DNA from: Triplophysa rosa
Taxonomy: Eukaryota > Chordata > Actinopteri > Cypriniformes > Nemacheilidae
NCBI RefSeq assembly: GCF_024868665.1
Contig: NC_079895.1
Span: 9,938,569-10,002,568, forward strand
Direction: 5' to 3'
Length of the DNA: 64,000 nt
The position numbers and the translations under genes were made by a program. The notes under the pieces are model-generated. The model searched no databases. It was not told the DNA's origin and worked only from the letters and a program-made list of their open reading frames with translations. Below are positions 46,857 to 59,520 of this stretch, in pieces (the stretch's first letter is position 1; each line of letters begins with the position of its first letter).

Positions 46857-48540
46857 AGAGACACTTAAAACCAGTCATATCTTCATATATGACCCAGTCC
46901 AACTATTAGTTGTAGAAATCTCCTTAAACAACCTCAATGGGAACATAAGATTACAAACAGCCAGGCAGATACATCAAATACACATAGTAAGCCGAGTAAG
47001 TGCACCATGCCTCCAGGTACAAAGTGATGCGCATTCCACACTGATTCAATTTGAGAGTAAAGAGGCACTTTCTCAGCTTTCCACCGCTGTCCACTTCTAA
47101 TAAATATTAAAAGCTGAAAACCACAGCTGAAGCGCATCAGAATTTCAGCTGAGACAACATGATTAAACAATATCAACAGATCATCTGCCCTCGAGCTGTC
47201 ATACTCTGTGAACATACAACCCTGCTCATGACCAAGTGAAACCATCCATTAACTATTTAAAGAACACAACTTAAACAGATTCATGGGAGGTAAATACATA
47301 AATATGTCTAATCTAATTGAAATATTATAGATAGATCAGTTCTAACCACAGCTAAACTGTTCACAGCTCCATGGTCTCTCTCAGGTCCTGGTGACATCTT
47401 CAGTACATCTATCAAAGTCAACTTCACCACACTGAGTTAACAACCTCACAGGTTGGCCACATACAAGTTACAACCGACACGTGTGGACAGCTATTGGATA
47501 TATTGCTGTGTGGTTAATGATCTATAGAACCTTCCATCGTCTTTGTGTGAACATAAACACAGTTTTGAAGTCAGCTGAGAGACAGACACCATGAAAGCAG
47601 ATAGGTTTGAGCCCGGAGCTCTGTCCTTACCACCTTCTGTGAGTGGACGCCTGATGAAAGAATCTGGCGACTTCACTCAAGCAATTGATCACATAAACAG
47701 ACCTGACATCAAATGAGGTATGAAGTTAGCCTAATGCACTCTGAACTAGATACTAGGTCATTACAAAGCAAAGAAGGGACCACCCTGTAGAAAAAAATAC
47801 AAAAAAGAGGTCAGGTATACGTGGTGGCCATAGAATACAGTAATCTTGGATTACAAACAAATTTTACACTGTATACTACTCAATAAATTCAAAATTCACA
47901 GTTCAAAGACGCTATGAAGTCTGTTGCTTTGTACCCACTGCGCTGATTTATTATTGACAGAAGAACCTATTCCAATTACAAGGTATTCTGAACGTCACAC
48001 GGCACAATCGGTACGGCAAAGGTTAAATGTTTTAGCTTGTCTTTGATGTAAAAGAACCCTAATGAGCTCAAGGTTCATCCACAACTGCTATATTCCCTCG
48101 AAATAAAGAACAAGTAAAAGCATTTAATCCCGTGGCAGTAGCGATAGTCTCATTATTTCATGGCCAATGAAAAAAAATTACACATGCATAGACGGCTGTA
48201 CGTGTGATGTGCTGTACGATTATGATTTCCTTGTTCAGAGCTCATCTCTCATATGTTAAGATGCTTTTGTGAGTGTAGCCTGTCCACAGACTGTCTGTGG
48301 CACCCTGCTATTACTCTAATATAGCATGTAAAAAAGCCATAACAGGGAGATCAAACCTGTCTGGAATTAGCTGGACTCTTGCCAAAATGTCTACCCTCAG
48401 ACACCCCCCAAAGAACATGTTTTGCTCGAGTAACAATAAATTGTGTGTACCACAAAATACATACTTAAAAATGCTATAAAATGCAGAGATAGTTAGAGGG
48501 GTACGTAATAAAAAAAAATTATAACTCAAACAAACCCTAT
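46857..48540. other. Gene-free stretch
   Basis: No gene, RNA gene or repeat ends recognised. Confidence 0.5.
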
Positions 48541-49896
48541 CACTCTTAACCCAAATTGTTGACTTTACTAGAAATTAGCGTGGAAACCCATTGCACTAAA
48601 CTATTTTAGTTTTTACATAGGTCGAAACTAAACAGGTTTAGTTGAATTTACATATCATTTTTAAGTTGGCAAGTCAAGTTTCCATTAGTAATCCAAATAG
48701 CAAGCAACCATTGAATCAATGTTAAAAAATAGTTGATTTGTCAATGTTAATTGTATTGAATCAATATCACTTTTTCACCCGCAATTAATGTTGAAAAAAC
48801 ATTGAAATTTCAACAAATCACCATTATTGGTGCTTGATTTAGTTGGGCTCTTGACTTGAATTTTAATGTTAAGTTATTTTTAGCTTTCCATGTGTGATAA
48901 AACACTTATATTGTGGTAAAATAACTAAGATCCAGTGGGATCAGAAAATTATTATAGTTTTTTCGTGACTATGAAGTTCTTTAAATGACTTTTGAGTGTG
49001 TTCTGTTAATAATGTGTGAATACCGAGTTATGATACAGTTTAAAGAGATGAAAGCAGTGTTATGGACGACTAACAGAATAAATGATATTCTCAAAACTGT
49101 TACATTTCTGAATCAGTTAGACATGAAGAATCGGTGTATGAATCTCAACAATGGTGACAATCAACAAAAGAAAGCATCATGCTGCAATGCATGCTGGGTA
49201 ACGGCATAGAACAAAACTCAGTCATGACTCCCAGCATGCATTGCAGTTGATCTGTGTATCTGATTTAGTTTGATGATTGTCACCATTGTTGAGGTTTGTA
49301 TGATGAGTGTTGATGTCTAAGTGGGTCAGCAACTTTTACTTACATTTTATCATCTCTGTACTTTTATAATTGTGAACCAGAATTCAACATCAGTCATGAA
49401 TGGACCAAACCCCAATATTATTTAAATAAGCTTAACTTTACCACTGTCTGACACTCATCATAAAGAAAACTGTTCCAACTTCAGCTTTTCAAAACATCTC
49501 CTTCTTTATCAATGTACAAGTGTTCTTATTAGAACACTGCTGTAAACACTGAAAGCGTTGCCTTTAAAGAAAGTCCAGAGTCAAGAGCCCAACTAAATCA
49601 AACACTGATCACAATAATGGTGATTTGTTGAAATTTCAACATTTTTTCAGCATTAATTGCGTGTGCAAAAGTATTGATTCAATACAATTAACATTGACAA
49701 ATCAACTATTTTTTAACATTGATTCAATGGTTGCTTGCTATCTGGGTTACTAATGGAAACATGACTTGCCAATTTAAAATGATATGTAAATTCAACTAAA
49801 CCTGTTTAGTTTCGACCTGTGTAAGAACTAAAATAGTTTAGTGCAACGGGTTTCCACGCAAATTTCTAGTAAAGTCAACAATTTGGGTTAAGAGTG
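48541..49896. mobile_element. Long palindromic DNA element, arms over 300 bp
   Basis: Starts CACTCTTAACCCAAATTG and ends CAATTTGGGTTAAGAGTG. Arms 48541-48856 and 49579-49896 pair almost throughout. Inside, CAACAATGGTGACAATCA (49146-49163) pairs with 49274-49291, and GCTGCAATGCATGCTGGG (49181-49198) pairs with 49230-49246. The element is thus an imperfect palindrome over nearly its full 1356 bp, centred near 49214. No coding frame and no clear target duplication, so the superfamily is unknown. Confidence 0.8.
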
Positions 49897-50383
49897 TACC
49901 AGTATTTTTCTTATCTGCCTCTTTAAAATCTGCCCAAAGATTATTCCCTTTTTCAAAGACCCAACTAAAACAGAAATCGATAAAATAATACATTTTAAAA
50001 TGACCTCTGCCAAAGTTCAAAGGTCTCCATCTGTGTGTGAATAACAGTGACACAAAAGAGTGATGACCTCAGAACAGCTTCCCTGTGACTACCTGCTGCT
50101 TGAAAAACACTGGCCAGACATTAAACCCAAGCGTACTGAAAGGATCAAAAGGGGCCTACAAATTCTCCTGATCTCAGAGAAAAATGGAAGCGATGGGAGA
50201 TGTTCCCCCTTCGGTAAATTTCAGACCAGATGCAGTCACCAAAGGAATTGCACAAGAGAAGTATGAGTCATATAATACGAGAAAAAAAATGTTGAAGAGA
50301 GCAAGAGAAAGGGCAAGAAGGGTTAATTGTAACAATGAAATACTACCAGACTGTACGGTTTCTCCCCATCTTTTGTAATTTTA
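49897..50383. other. Gene-free stretch
   Basis: Short AT-rich spacer between two mobile elements; nothing recognised. Confidence 0.5.
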
Positions 50384-50797
50384 TTAAAGTGACAAATAAT
50401 ATTAATGTTAGAGTGTATGAAATTTAGCAGCATCTAGCAGTGAGGTTGCAAACTGCAACCAACTGCTCTCTCCAACCCCCCTGCTGTTCGAAGCATTACG
50501 GTGGCTGACACAGAACCAATATGTCGTCACGTTTACGCTTCTTTGCCGAAGGAACTTACATATTTACGAAACACCCTCTGTAGAGCAGTTTGTCCATTTA
50601 GGGCTACTGTAGAAACAACATGGCCAATTCCATGTAAGGGGACCCGCGGTGTATGTAGATAGAAACAGCTCATTCTAAGGTAATAAAAACATAACGCATA
50701 AGGTCTTTCTACACCTCTGAAGACATAGATACTGTATGTATATTATATTGCATTTCTGTCAATAGATCCTCCAAAATTATACACACAGCACCTTTAA
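50384..50797 (-). mobile_element. TTAA-flanked MITE, family A, inverted copy
   Basis: TTAA at 50384-50387 and 50794-50797. Reading the minus strand gives the same order as 39650-40070: AAGGTGCTGTGTGTA, GGAGGATCTATTGACAG and, further on, CTACAGTAGCCC and TTCGGCAAAG. It is the best-preserved copy in the window. Confidence 0.78.
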
Positions 50798-50872
50798 ATT
50801 ATATCCAGTAGAAGAACTTTAGCATTAGTGATGGGTTTGCAGAAGTTCGATAAAGCAACAAGCTTATTGCTT

Positions 50873-51032
50873 TTATAAAACGGTTATTCCATATGCGTAG
50901 CAAGGTTTCATAAAACAAAGTTATATTTAGGCTATTTAATGGGGTCAGCAGTTATAAATCGGGGTATTTTATAACGGCTTAGAACTCAGCTCAACCAATC
51001 AGAATCAAGGACCAGAACTGACCGTTTTATAA
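50873..51032 (-). repeat. Short MITE, family D, inverted copy
   Basis: Ends TTATAAAACGGTTATTCC and GAACTGACCGTTTTATAA, the inverted arrangement of 2140-2309. The internal AACCAATCAGAATCAAGG corresponds to CCTTGATTCTGATTGG there. Confidence 0.68.
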
Positions 51033-51130
51033 TAGACAACAGAGGTTGAGAGAAACACTGATTTACATAATGATACAATGTAACACTATACACTATATTT
51101 AATGTGAAAGTTCAAGAGAACAGTTTCATG

Positions 51131-51806
51131 TAGGGATGCATGATAAATTATCGGCCACATCAGTATCGGCCGATAAATTGCCATTTTTAATGTTATCGTA
51201 TCAGCCAATAATAAAATTTAGACCGATATATTATAGCCGATAAATCATAAATTATTTACTCTGGTTAAACTTCTTCAGCTGCACGCTGCTCACAGTTAAA
51301 ATCCAGTACAGTATGTCTTTCTGTCGTGATCATTCACTTACTGCTATTAGCAAAACATTGTTGATGTAGGTACAGTATGTAGATACAGTATTTATGAATG
51401 TGTAAATTATAGGAACATATAGCATATTGTTTGAATCGGACTGCTGTCTGAATGCTTTCTGTCTTGAGACATGTAAGACATGTGGCTATTAAGAAAATGT
51501 TTCTCTATAATTTGTTTATTAACTAAAAAATATACCAGAAAAGTTTGAAGGTTAATGAATCGTTCATTAGTGTAAAGTAGGCTTGGTACATATTTTTCAG
51601 GGGAAAAAAGAGAACTAATGGTTACCTTGTTGTCTGCAGTCAATGTTTTCAAATAAAAGCAGTTGTCCACATTTTGTCTTTTGTTTGAGTCTTAGGGAAT
51701 TTTAGGGAAGATACTATATTGGCCAATATATGGGTTATCTGCATCCAATGTTAAAGAATTATTGGTTATCGTTATCGGCAAAAATTTACATATCGGTGCA
51801 TCCCTA
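51131..51806. mobile_element. hAT-type MITE with TAGGGATGCA ends
   Basis: The left end TAGGGATGCATGATA pairs with the inverse of the right end TATCGGTGCATCCCTA, and ATCGGC motifs repeat inside both ends. GTTTCATG (51123-51130) and GTTTTATG (51807-51814) flank it, an 8-bp duplication with one mismatch. Non-coding, 676 bp. Confidence 0.75.
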
Positions 51807-51932
51807 GTTTTATGTCCTGATAGCAAACAAGCTCAGCGTCATTAGAAATGATTTCCGACCTAAATTTGGTAATGCATCCGGTCACATGTATAATTTTACC
51901 ACTTTTGCTAACACACTGCACACACTCACAGC

Positions 51933-52423
51933 CAGTGTTGGGTGCAACTAGTTACTAAGTAATTAGTTACTGTAATTTAATTACTTTTCCCTTTAAAAAG
52001 TAAAGTAAGGGATTACTCCATTTTTTTCTGTAATTTAATTGCAGTTACTTCTGATGTAATTCAACTAAATAATTTGTGAAATATATGTGTGTGCAATAGT
52101 GGAACTGACATTAAAATTCAAAGTCTAACTTTAAAATCTGTGCTCCAATGTATAATTCTCACATTTGTAATACTTTGGTCAGTTAATAATGCCACTTTAC
52201 GTAGTTTTATATTATTTATTTGAATTAATTAAAAGAGCCGTTTCATGTCTATCCTTGAATCACTAAACTAATCAAGGTTGATATAGGATATAGAAAGTAA
52301 TTAGTAATAAGTAACTAAATATTTTTTGGAGAGAGTAATGTGTACAGTAATCTAATTACACTATTGAATATGTAATTAGTAACTAGTAATTAATTACTTT
52401 TCAGAGTAACTTACCCAACACTG
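51933..52423 (-). mobile_element. hAT-type MITE (CAGTGTTGGG), complete copy
   Basis: Ends CAGTGTTGGGTGCAACTAG and, inverted, CAGTGTTGGGTAAGTTACT. CTCACAGC flanks exactly at 51925-51932 and 52424-52431. The body is the inverse of the truncated copy at 16724-17172. Non-coding, 491 bp. Confidence 0.85.
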
Positions 52424-53029
52424 CTCACAGCATGATGCTGCAATAGCAATACCAAAAATAGCTAAAAATGTACTGTCGCACATAGACTTGTTATTGTAGA
52501 TTTTTTCCTGTGTAGAAATACCACACTAAACACGCCTATAGCACATCTACTGCGCCCACCAATGTCTATTAATCTAATTATATCAAAAGTCTAATGAAAC
52601 TCCGTCATTTTTTAAGAAATGTAATATTCTTTGTGCATCATATAAAACAAACAGTATATTATGGCATGTTAATAAGGCAGTTAAGCTAGAAACTAAATGC
52701 AATCCTTTACCAACCCAACAACTTCATCAACTATGTGTACCTAATTTAGAAACCTGTGTTGTCCTCAGTCTCAGAGCAAGATGAGACACCTGGCTCGATG
52801 CTTTCCTCTCCCCCTGACACTGCAGCTATCTCACTGTAAGCATCATTAATGCAAGCTCGTGTCCCACCTGCTGGAGGTGTGAGATTGACCTCTCCCCTTG
52901 GCCGGCAGTACTGCTGACACAGGCACCTGCCATGGCGCCCTGGCCCACACTGCAGTTCCCTGCGCTGGGCCGAACCTACTCCAACCTGCCCTGGCTGGCC
53001 CGGAAGTCAGATCCCACAGTACCTCATTA

Positions 53030-53560
53030 TCTTAGCAGTTAAAAAGGACAACGTCTCCGCTTATCAACTCTGTTTACCGAATGCTGTTAGAGAAGAGTTA
53101 TTTTACATGACCTGAAACAGATGCTTATGATTATGCTTAATATGAACGCCAAACGCTACCAGTGAATTTAAAAGCATGCGGGAAACGCGCCACAGCATAA
53201 TAATAATACTGGAAATGAAGGGATGTGGAAAATGTCACCATTATCATGTAACCGTGAGGGCAACTGATAGCAATTGACAAGAATCATAAAAGCTCTTGTG
53301 AAAACCCTGTAATTTGGACAAGATGTATTTTTTCTTTGTAGCGTTTTTCTATCTATAGATCTGCTAAGTGCAGCTAACTTTTTTTTTAATTGGGCACTTC
53401 TTTCATTCAGGCTAATGAATGCAAGTATTTTCAAATTTCATTTTGTTGTTAATCGGATAAATTATGTTCAATTTGTTAATTAGAACCTGTTCCAGCCATT
53501 TTATCTTAATTTCCACCAGCCCCACACACCAGGAATTTGGACCACTTACCGACAGCAAAA
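53030..53560. promoter_or_regulatory. Candidate conserved non-coding block
   Basis: Repeat-free, with many ATTA/TAAT cores, GTTAATCGGATAAATTATG and GTTAATTAGAACC close together near 53450-53490. This is inference from motif density; no conservation data. Confidence 0.27.
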
Positions 53561-54715
53561 TAATTATATATTTAGTGCCAGACTCCAAGTAACCGAGACT
53601 ATATACTGTGCCAGGTATCTTTTCAATTTCACTCGAATCTGCTGTGTGTCAGACTTGAATCAACAATGCTCTGCATCGCTTTCCCTCAATTATTCCTTCG
53701 CTTTATTTCAACGTGACACAAAAACATAATTTGATTAGTACAGGTTTCAATCATAAGACCATATGCTCACAGCCCTCACAACATCTGACTGTCACTGCAC
53801 GTCTATATTGCTCGCAAGAATGAAATAAGTAACTTTAGCAGTGAAATCTTAAGCTTTCCTTGATTGATCAAATCTCTGGAGAGCTTATCACACACCTCAT
53901 CCAAGCAGGGCATTAGTGGCTTTTCAGACATCTTGATCTAGATGGATGCCAACCTGCAAAAAAAAAAAAAAGTACCTGCAAAAAAAAACAAAAGTAAAAA
54001 AAAACAAGACACTTACAGTATGGTAGACATCGTGGTCCCAAGGTTCTTTAGTTCTGTGTAATGCAACATAGCAGGTACGTTCTCATTGCAAGACTCAAAT
54101 GAAGTCTTCTTGTCCAACTTAATGGCTGCCATGTTTGTTGGGAAGCACCTGGATGAGGACAGCCACTGAATCAGAATTATGCTCCTTACAGATACATGGT
54201 AAACAAGAAAAAAGTAAAAGAATCACTTTTGATCCATTAACACTAATCTCACCCCCAATGAGGAGTTGTCGTTTCTGGGCTGTCCATCAAATGCAGATGT
54301 CTTTGAGATCCACCTGAGTGTAAAGGCTACCCACTCCCAGGCAACAACATACAGCATTAATCCATGTTTTATATTGCGGTTAAATGTGACAAAAGTAGCA
54401 GAACAATTACTAAGCACCATGTGTGGGTCTAAATGAACAAAATATAAAATACCACATAAACATTTCATTTAGCTGTTCTTCCCAAGACTCTTGCAGAAAG
54501 CAGAAAGGCACACAGCAATGCTCTGCTGGGTTTGATTGGGTCTTTGATATAGCATTAAAGAAGCCAAACCTGGCACACAACATCCTATAGATCACGTCTC
54601 ATTAGCGGTACACAGAGATGCACATCGTACCTGCTGCCTCCTGGATGTCATGATGAATCATCATCACACACACAGCGGCAACAGCAATCCTAATACTAAA
54701 GATGCATATTATGTA

Positions 54716-54848
54716 CATTTATGTTGCGTTTTGTATACAGTATAAACGTGAAATGAGTTCAAGTGTATTCAATGTTTTTATCAGTTTGGAATTTGAACCC
54801 ATAACCTTTCCATTGTCAGTGCCATGCTCTAGATGAACTATGTGAACC
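54716..54848 (-). repeat. tRNA-derived SINE relic
   Basis: Reads TTTGAACCCATAACCTTTCC, then GTCAGTGCCATGCTCTAGATGAAC, a decayed version of the tRNA-like head of the SINE at 23022-23178, in the same orientation. Ends unclear. Confidence 0.4.
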
Positions 54849-56004
54849 TATATGACATCCTGAAAATGAGAAAGCCAGCTGTACATATGCCGTTTCTCAG
54901 ACGTTCTACATAAAAGCAAGCTGAGAAGTTAAATCAAAATCCTTGCACAGCATTTTAAAGGAACGCAGACATTATATGCATAGTAAAATAGTGTTCGCAT
55001 AAAACCAGGTGCAGTGACAAGGAAAACAACTTACAAAGACGCAGTTGGGGACCGTCTTTTTTAGAGTTTCGGGAAGTGCATAAATAAGAGACTATAAATG
55101 AATCAAAATTCAAAAGCAAGTCCGACAACAATGTGTTTATGTTTTCCTTTTCCTTATATATGAATTAGCAAGCCATAAAAAGCCGAGAAAAAACACCACT
55201 GACACAATTCGCTTTCATCTTACACATTAAAGGACAAGGAGGCGCAATAAAAACAAGCGTATTTCCTGTTGGGGGCACGAAAAGGGTTACGAGGGTCTCA
55301 CAGTATCTCACAGTCAGCTTCATGATATCTTGTAGACCTTGAAAATACTACATTATGTACATAAATTTGTGATGGTGTGGAAGATTTTAAATGAAATGGG
55401 TGCTACATCTCTCCACGTGTCCCGATAAAGATTGTGGCCTCTTCCACATTGCAGAATCAATGACCTTCCGTTAAATATGATTAAACAAACACTTTGCTTG
55501 CTTTTTGCACACATTATGATTGACAGAACAGAACTTCAAGCCGCGTAAAAACAAAGTAAATGTTAAATGAGGAAACTTACCATCTTTTAAACATGGCTCC
55601 ATTCAAGACTCGATCTCACTTCCTTCTCGTTACATATATTTAAAGTGACAGCGCCTTTTTTAAGGTACACAAATTGTCTAATCTTATGACATCAAAACAA
55701 TGCAGATGAATAATTATGTTTCATGAATTTATTTGTTTTTAAATATAAATAAGTTAGTTTGAAAACACATAGCTTTTAGCATGCTAAATTATGGTGTTAT
55801 AATGTTTAGATAGACCTGAATGTTAAATGCCTATTCAGAAATAAACTCCCTTTTTAAATATATTTATAAAATATGTATCATATCATATTTAATATTTATA
55901 ATTTATTAACTAAAAATAATTAAAAATCAAAAGTTATACATTTTTGATATAGCAAAACTGCGATTATATTATAATACTATAGTTTCTTCGAACGCAAACG
56001 CCTG

Positions 56005-56125
56005 GCCCGAAATATATATTTATATATATATTTTTCATTTACATTAATATTAACTTACATCATTTTTTTATTATATATGATTGTATATATTATTATATAT
56101 ATTATTATATATATATATAATTGTA
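56005..56125. repeat. (TA)n-rich simple sequence
   Basis: Runs of TATATATA and ATTATATAT interrupted by short T-rich pieces. Confidence 0.7.
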
Positions 56126-56148
56126 CAAATTGTATTGAATTAAACTAA

Positions 56149-56565
56149 AGTGATAGTTCACCCAAAAATGAAAATTCTGTCATCATTTACTAACCTTCGA
56201 GTTGTTCCAAATCTGTATAAATGTCTTTGTTCTGATGAAGACAGGGAAAGATATTTGGAAGAATGCTTATAACCCAACAGTTCTTGAACCCCATTGACTA
56301 CCATAGTAGGAAAAATTACTTTATATATTTTTTTGTTCTGTTGAACACAAAAGAAGATATTTTGAAGAATGTAGGACAGCAAACTGTTCTGGGGCACTAT
56401 TCCTATGGTAGTCCATGGGGTCCAAGAACTGTTTGGTTACAAGCATTCGTCTAAATATCTTACTCTGTGTTCAACCAAACAACATTTTTTATACAGGTTT
56501 GGAACAACTAGAGAGTGAGTAAATGATGACAGAATTTTCATTTTTGGGTGAACTATCCCTTTAAA
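56149..56565. repeat. Palindromic MITE, family B, best-preserved copy
   Basis: The left end GTTCACCCAAAAATGAAAAT and the right end ATTTTCATTTTTGGGTGAAC are exact inverses for 20 bp. TCATCATTTACT and AGTAAATGATGA extend the pairing. Internal arms with TTGACTACCATAGTAGG and CTATGGTAGTCCATGG also pair. No coding function. Confidence 0.85.
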
Positions 56566-58259
56566 ACTAATCAACAATGATTTACCGGAAGTTAAGTTTG
56601 GGCCACAAAATGTTTGTTTATGTTGTTGCTGCTTCTGAAACCATCTATAATATAAACGTAGACGGTTTCATTGGACGCACACGCTTGGCCGAAGTAGCTC
56701 CAGTCTGTGTTTGGTTATAATATAACAATTTATTACATATTTAACTTACATTAATATGAATTAATATTAACATTTTTATTGTATATGAATTGTATTGAAT
56801 TCAATTAAAACTACTCAACAGTTAGGCTATTGTTTGTCTACTGGAAGTTAAGTTTGGGCCACATAGTATTTGTTTATTTTGTTGCTGCTGAAACTGTCTC
56901 TATAATATTAATATATAATGCATATATAATAACATAATATTGAATATTTTAGTATTATTTAATGCAAGCAGAAGAAAAATAACCTATTTTACTGTTAGAT
57001 GAGGGCAAAAAGAGGGAGTGTTGCCTTTTCTTTCCTCTGCTTGTCTTCTCTCTTTCAGAGCAGAGCAGAGGAGGACACAGTGACTCCCTGTGTGAGGCGC
57101 ATAAAAGACAGCTTACAGTCGAACCGGCCTGTGGAGGAGGCGCAGGATGAAAGACGACTGACCGGCCCGGGGGGTGCAGACTCCGAAAAAGAGCACTGCT
57201 GCATGTAATTAAACATTCTTCGCTGGTTTTCGGCACAGGAGCTGAGACGAGAGACCTCCTCCTACGTCCCACACATACACACATGCACACTTCTGAACAC
57301 AACCACACTCACGCAAACACACACTACGCCCCAACCAGCCGCCGTCCACCTGACAAGTGACAGCCCAATCTGATTAAATGCCAGAGAGGGAGGAGCCAAG
57401 CCTGGCCTCCATGATAGGCCAAAAGTGATCACCATGGAGATACATAATTACAGCTGTCAACACATCCACTGTGCTGGCATCACCCTGATTGCTCAAAGCA
57501 ATAATGATAGACAAAGCTTTGCACGCTTTCACCTGCCACAAAACACGAAATAAGCTCTCCGCTGCACACAGCTAACACGCAACGTTCACATGTGCGCACA
57601 ACAGTGGCATTTTAATTAGTTTTTTCTTTTTAACCCACCTACTTTCTCACTTTGTATCCCTCACATCCATGTGCGCGCTCTCTCTCTCACTTTCCACACC
57701 ACCTATATCAGTCCCCCCCTTCACGTGGACAGACCACAAGCGCAAGTGTTATTACACGAAGCTCCCGCTGTAGCATTAATTGAAGAAAGATATGGTGGGA
57801 CAGAGGCAGTAGGGGGTAGAGCACGTCCATTATCACTTGTGCCTTCAACAGGTCTCACGTTTGAAAACTGCAAATTGCAAAAACTTGCAAGGGCAAAATG
57901 TTTGACATTACTTGATCTGCAACCATATGGTGAAAACCTCCAAGAAAGGAGAAGAAAATAAAATGAATAAATATGGGAGGGGGAGGAAGGTGGGAGATGA
58001 GATGAGAGGCAAACAAATCAAGGAAATTATTTATTTAAATGGTGTAATTAATGGGGGTTTTACTTCAGAGGGGGGGTGTCAAGTGCTCTTACCTGCCTTT
58101 ACTTTTGGCCTCTTCTTTGTGGATGTCCTTGCCTCCTATGCTATATGTGACAGTGACAATAAACATACTAAAGATGTTAAAACTACCTCCTGCGGGACGC
58201 TAAGGGGCTAGACAAGTTCACGCTGAGTATACACACTTCTTTTTCTTCTTGCTGAAGGT

Positions 58260-58460
58260 TGATTTGAGTTTGTTTCTTTAATTAAGTTGGACTCACATAC
58301 ATATTGGGGAATTAGTTCATCCATTTAATTATTTTCCAGTGCAATTAACAAAGGTCTGTCACCTTATGGTTGTTCTCTTTGGGAGTGAATGTGACCTCAG
58401 GTGACAGAATGCATCAAGGCGCCTTTGCCCGTGCCCTTTAAAAGCACAATCGCAGCAAAA
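58260..58460. promoter_or_regulatory. Candidate conserved non-coding block
   Basis: Contains TTTAATTAAGTTGG, CATTTAATTATTTTCC, CAATTAACAAAGG and a CAGGTG E-box in close spacing, with no repeat ends. Inference only. Confidence 0.25.
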
Positions 58461-59299
58461 CAAAACTGTCATATTCTGTTTGTTTCTTATACAATTCTTG
58501 TTTAGTTATATTTAGTGTTGACTTTGAAACTCATGGCTTCTCCTTTGCGCACTGAAAAAGTAAAGTTTGCAATAACACTTTTAAATTATAAAAAAATATA
58601 TGTCAGAAATTTGCCAGAATTCATATTAAACATTTTTTTAAAGATAAAAAACAAGCTTTTTACCAAGAGACATTACTGAAAAGGGACAGTGTGTGGAGAA
58701 TTTTAGAGCTGGATGTTATTGCAGCTGCATCTACTCTCGTCACTGACGTGTCTGCTATTAAATTTACTTTCTGCTCCTGGTCTCATAGCCACTCAAGACA
58801 AGATGAAAACGAAATAAGAAAGGATATCGGCCACTTCAGGCCTCATCATCAGAGAACTGGACTTTGCATCAAGCTGTTTTCTTTGTGAAGAGTCTTTGCC
58901 TTTTTTGTTTCAAAGGGAAACAAAAAAAGTCCATGTTTAGACACTAAATTATATCACAGGAAGGAAATCGATCATTTACGATCCAAATTAGAACAATGGA
59001 CATCCTCGGGAGTTCCGCGGGAGGTTCATCTTGACACTCAACTCTGACGGTGTAAAATTGAATAGTTAGCGTCCTCTGAACAGATGACTTTTGTTGTATG
59101 ATTTGATCTACTGTTTTAATATTCTTCAGATGAGCTCAGGGCTCTATAAAGGCACACACAGGAAATACTGCACATACCATTGGATAATACTACTTGTGTC
59201 TTGCCGAAGGTGGCAGTGCCTGCGGTCCTGGGAACTCAGGGAACACGGACAGACCCGTGAGAGGAAGTAGTAAGCAGAGGAAACGTTAACTGTTAAATA

Positions 59300-59520
59300 A
59301 AACACAGGAACCAGGGTTAACTGCCACTCCTTGTACCTGAAGCCATTGGCAGGGTCTATTTTTTGCCCAATTATCTTTGGTTAACAGGATTAATTACCGC
59401 TGCCTCTTTGCTTTTTGCTCCCTCTCAGCCAGTGACTAATAAATCCACAACTAGCTCTCACAGACTGGGAAGGCCATTGTAATTAGCGTAACAAGTCACA
59501 AAATCATTACAGCCCTAAAT
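59300..59520. promoter_or_regulatory. Candidate conserved non-coding block
   Basis: Contains GGTTAACAGGATTAATTACC and TGTAATTAGCGTAAC, homeodomain-like sites in otherwise complex, repeat-free sequence. Inference only. Confidence 0.27.

Larger units (their letters stand above)
52432..56148. other. Gene-free stretch
   Basis: No gene recognised. An A tract lies at 53958-53971, and A-rich sequence continues to 54007. Sequence from about 55740 to 56140 is very AT-rich with (TA)n runs at 56005-56125. A candidate regulatory block and a SINE relic are listed separately. Confidence 0.45.
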
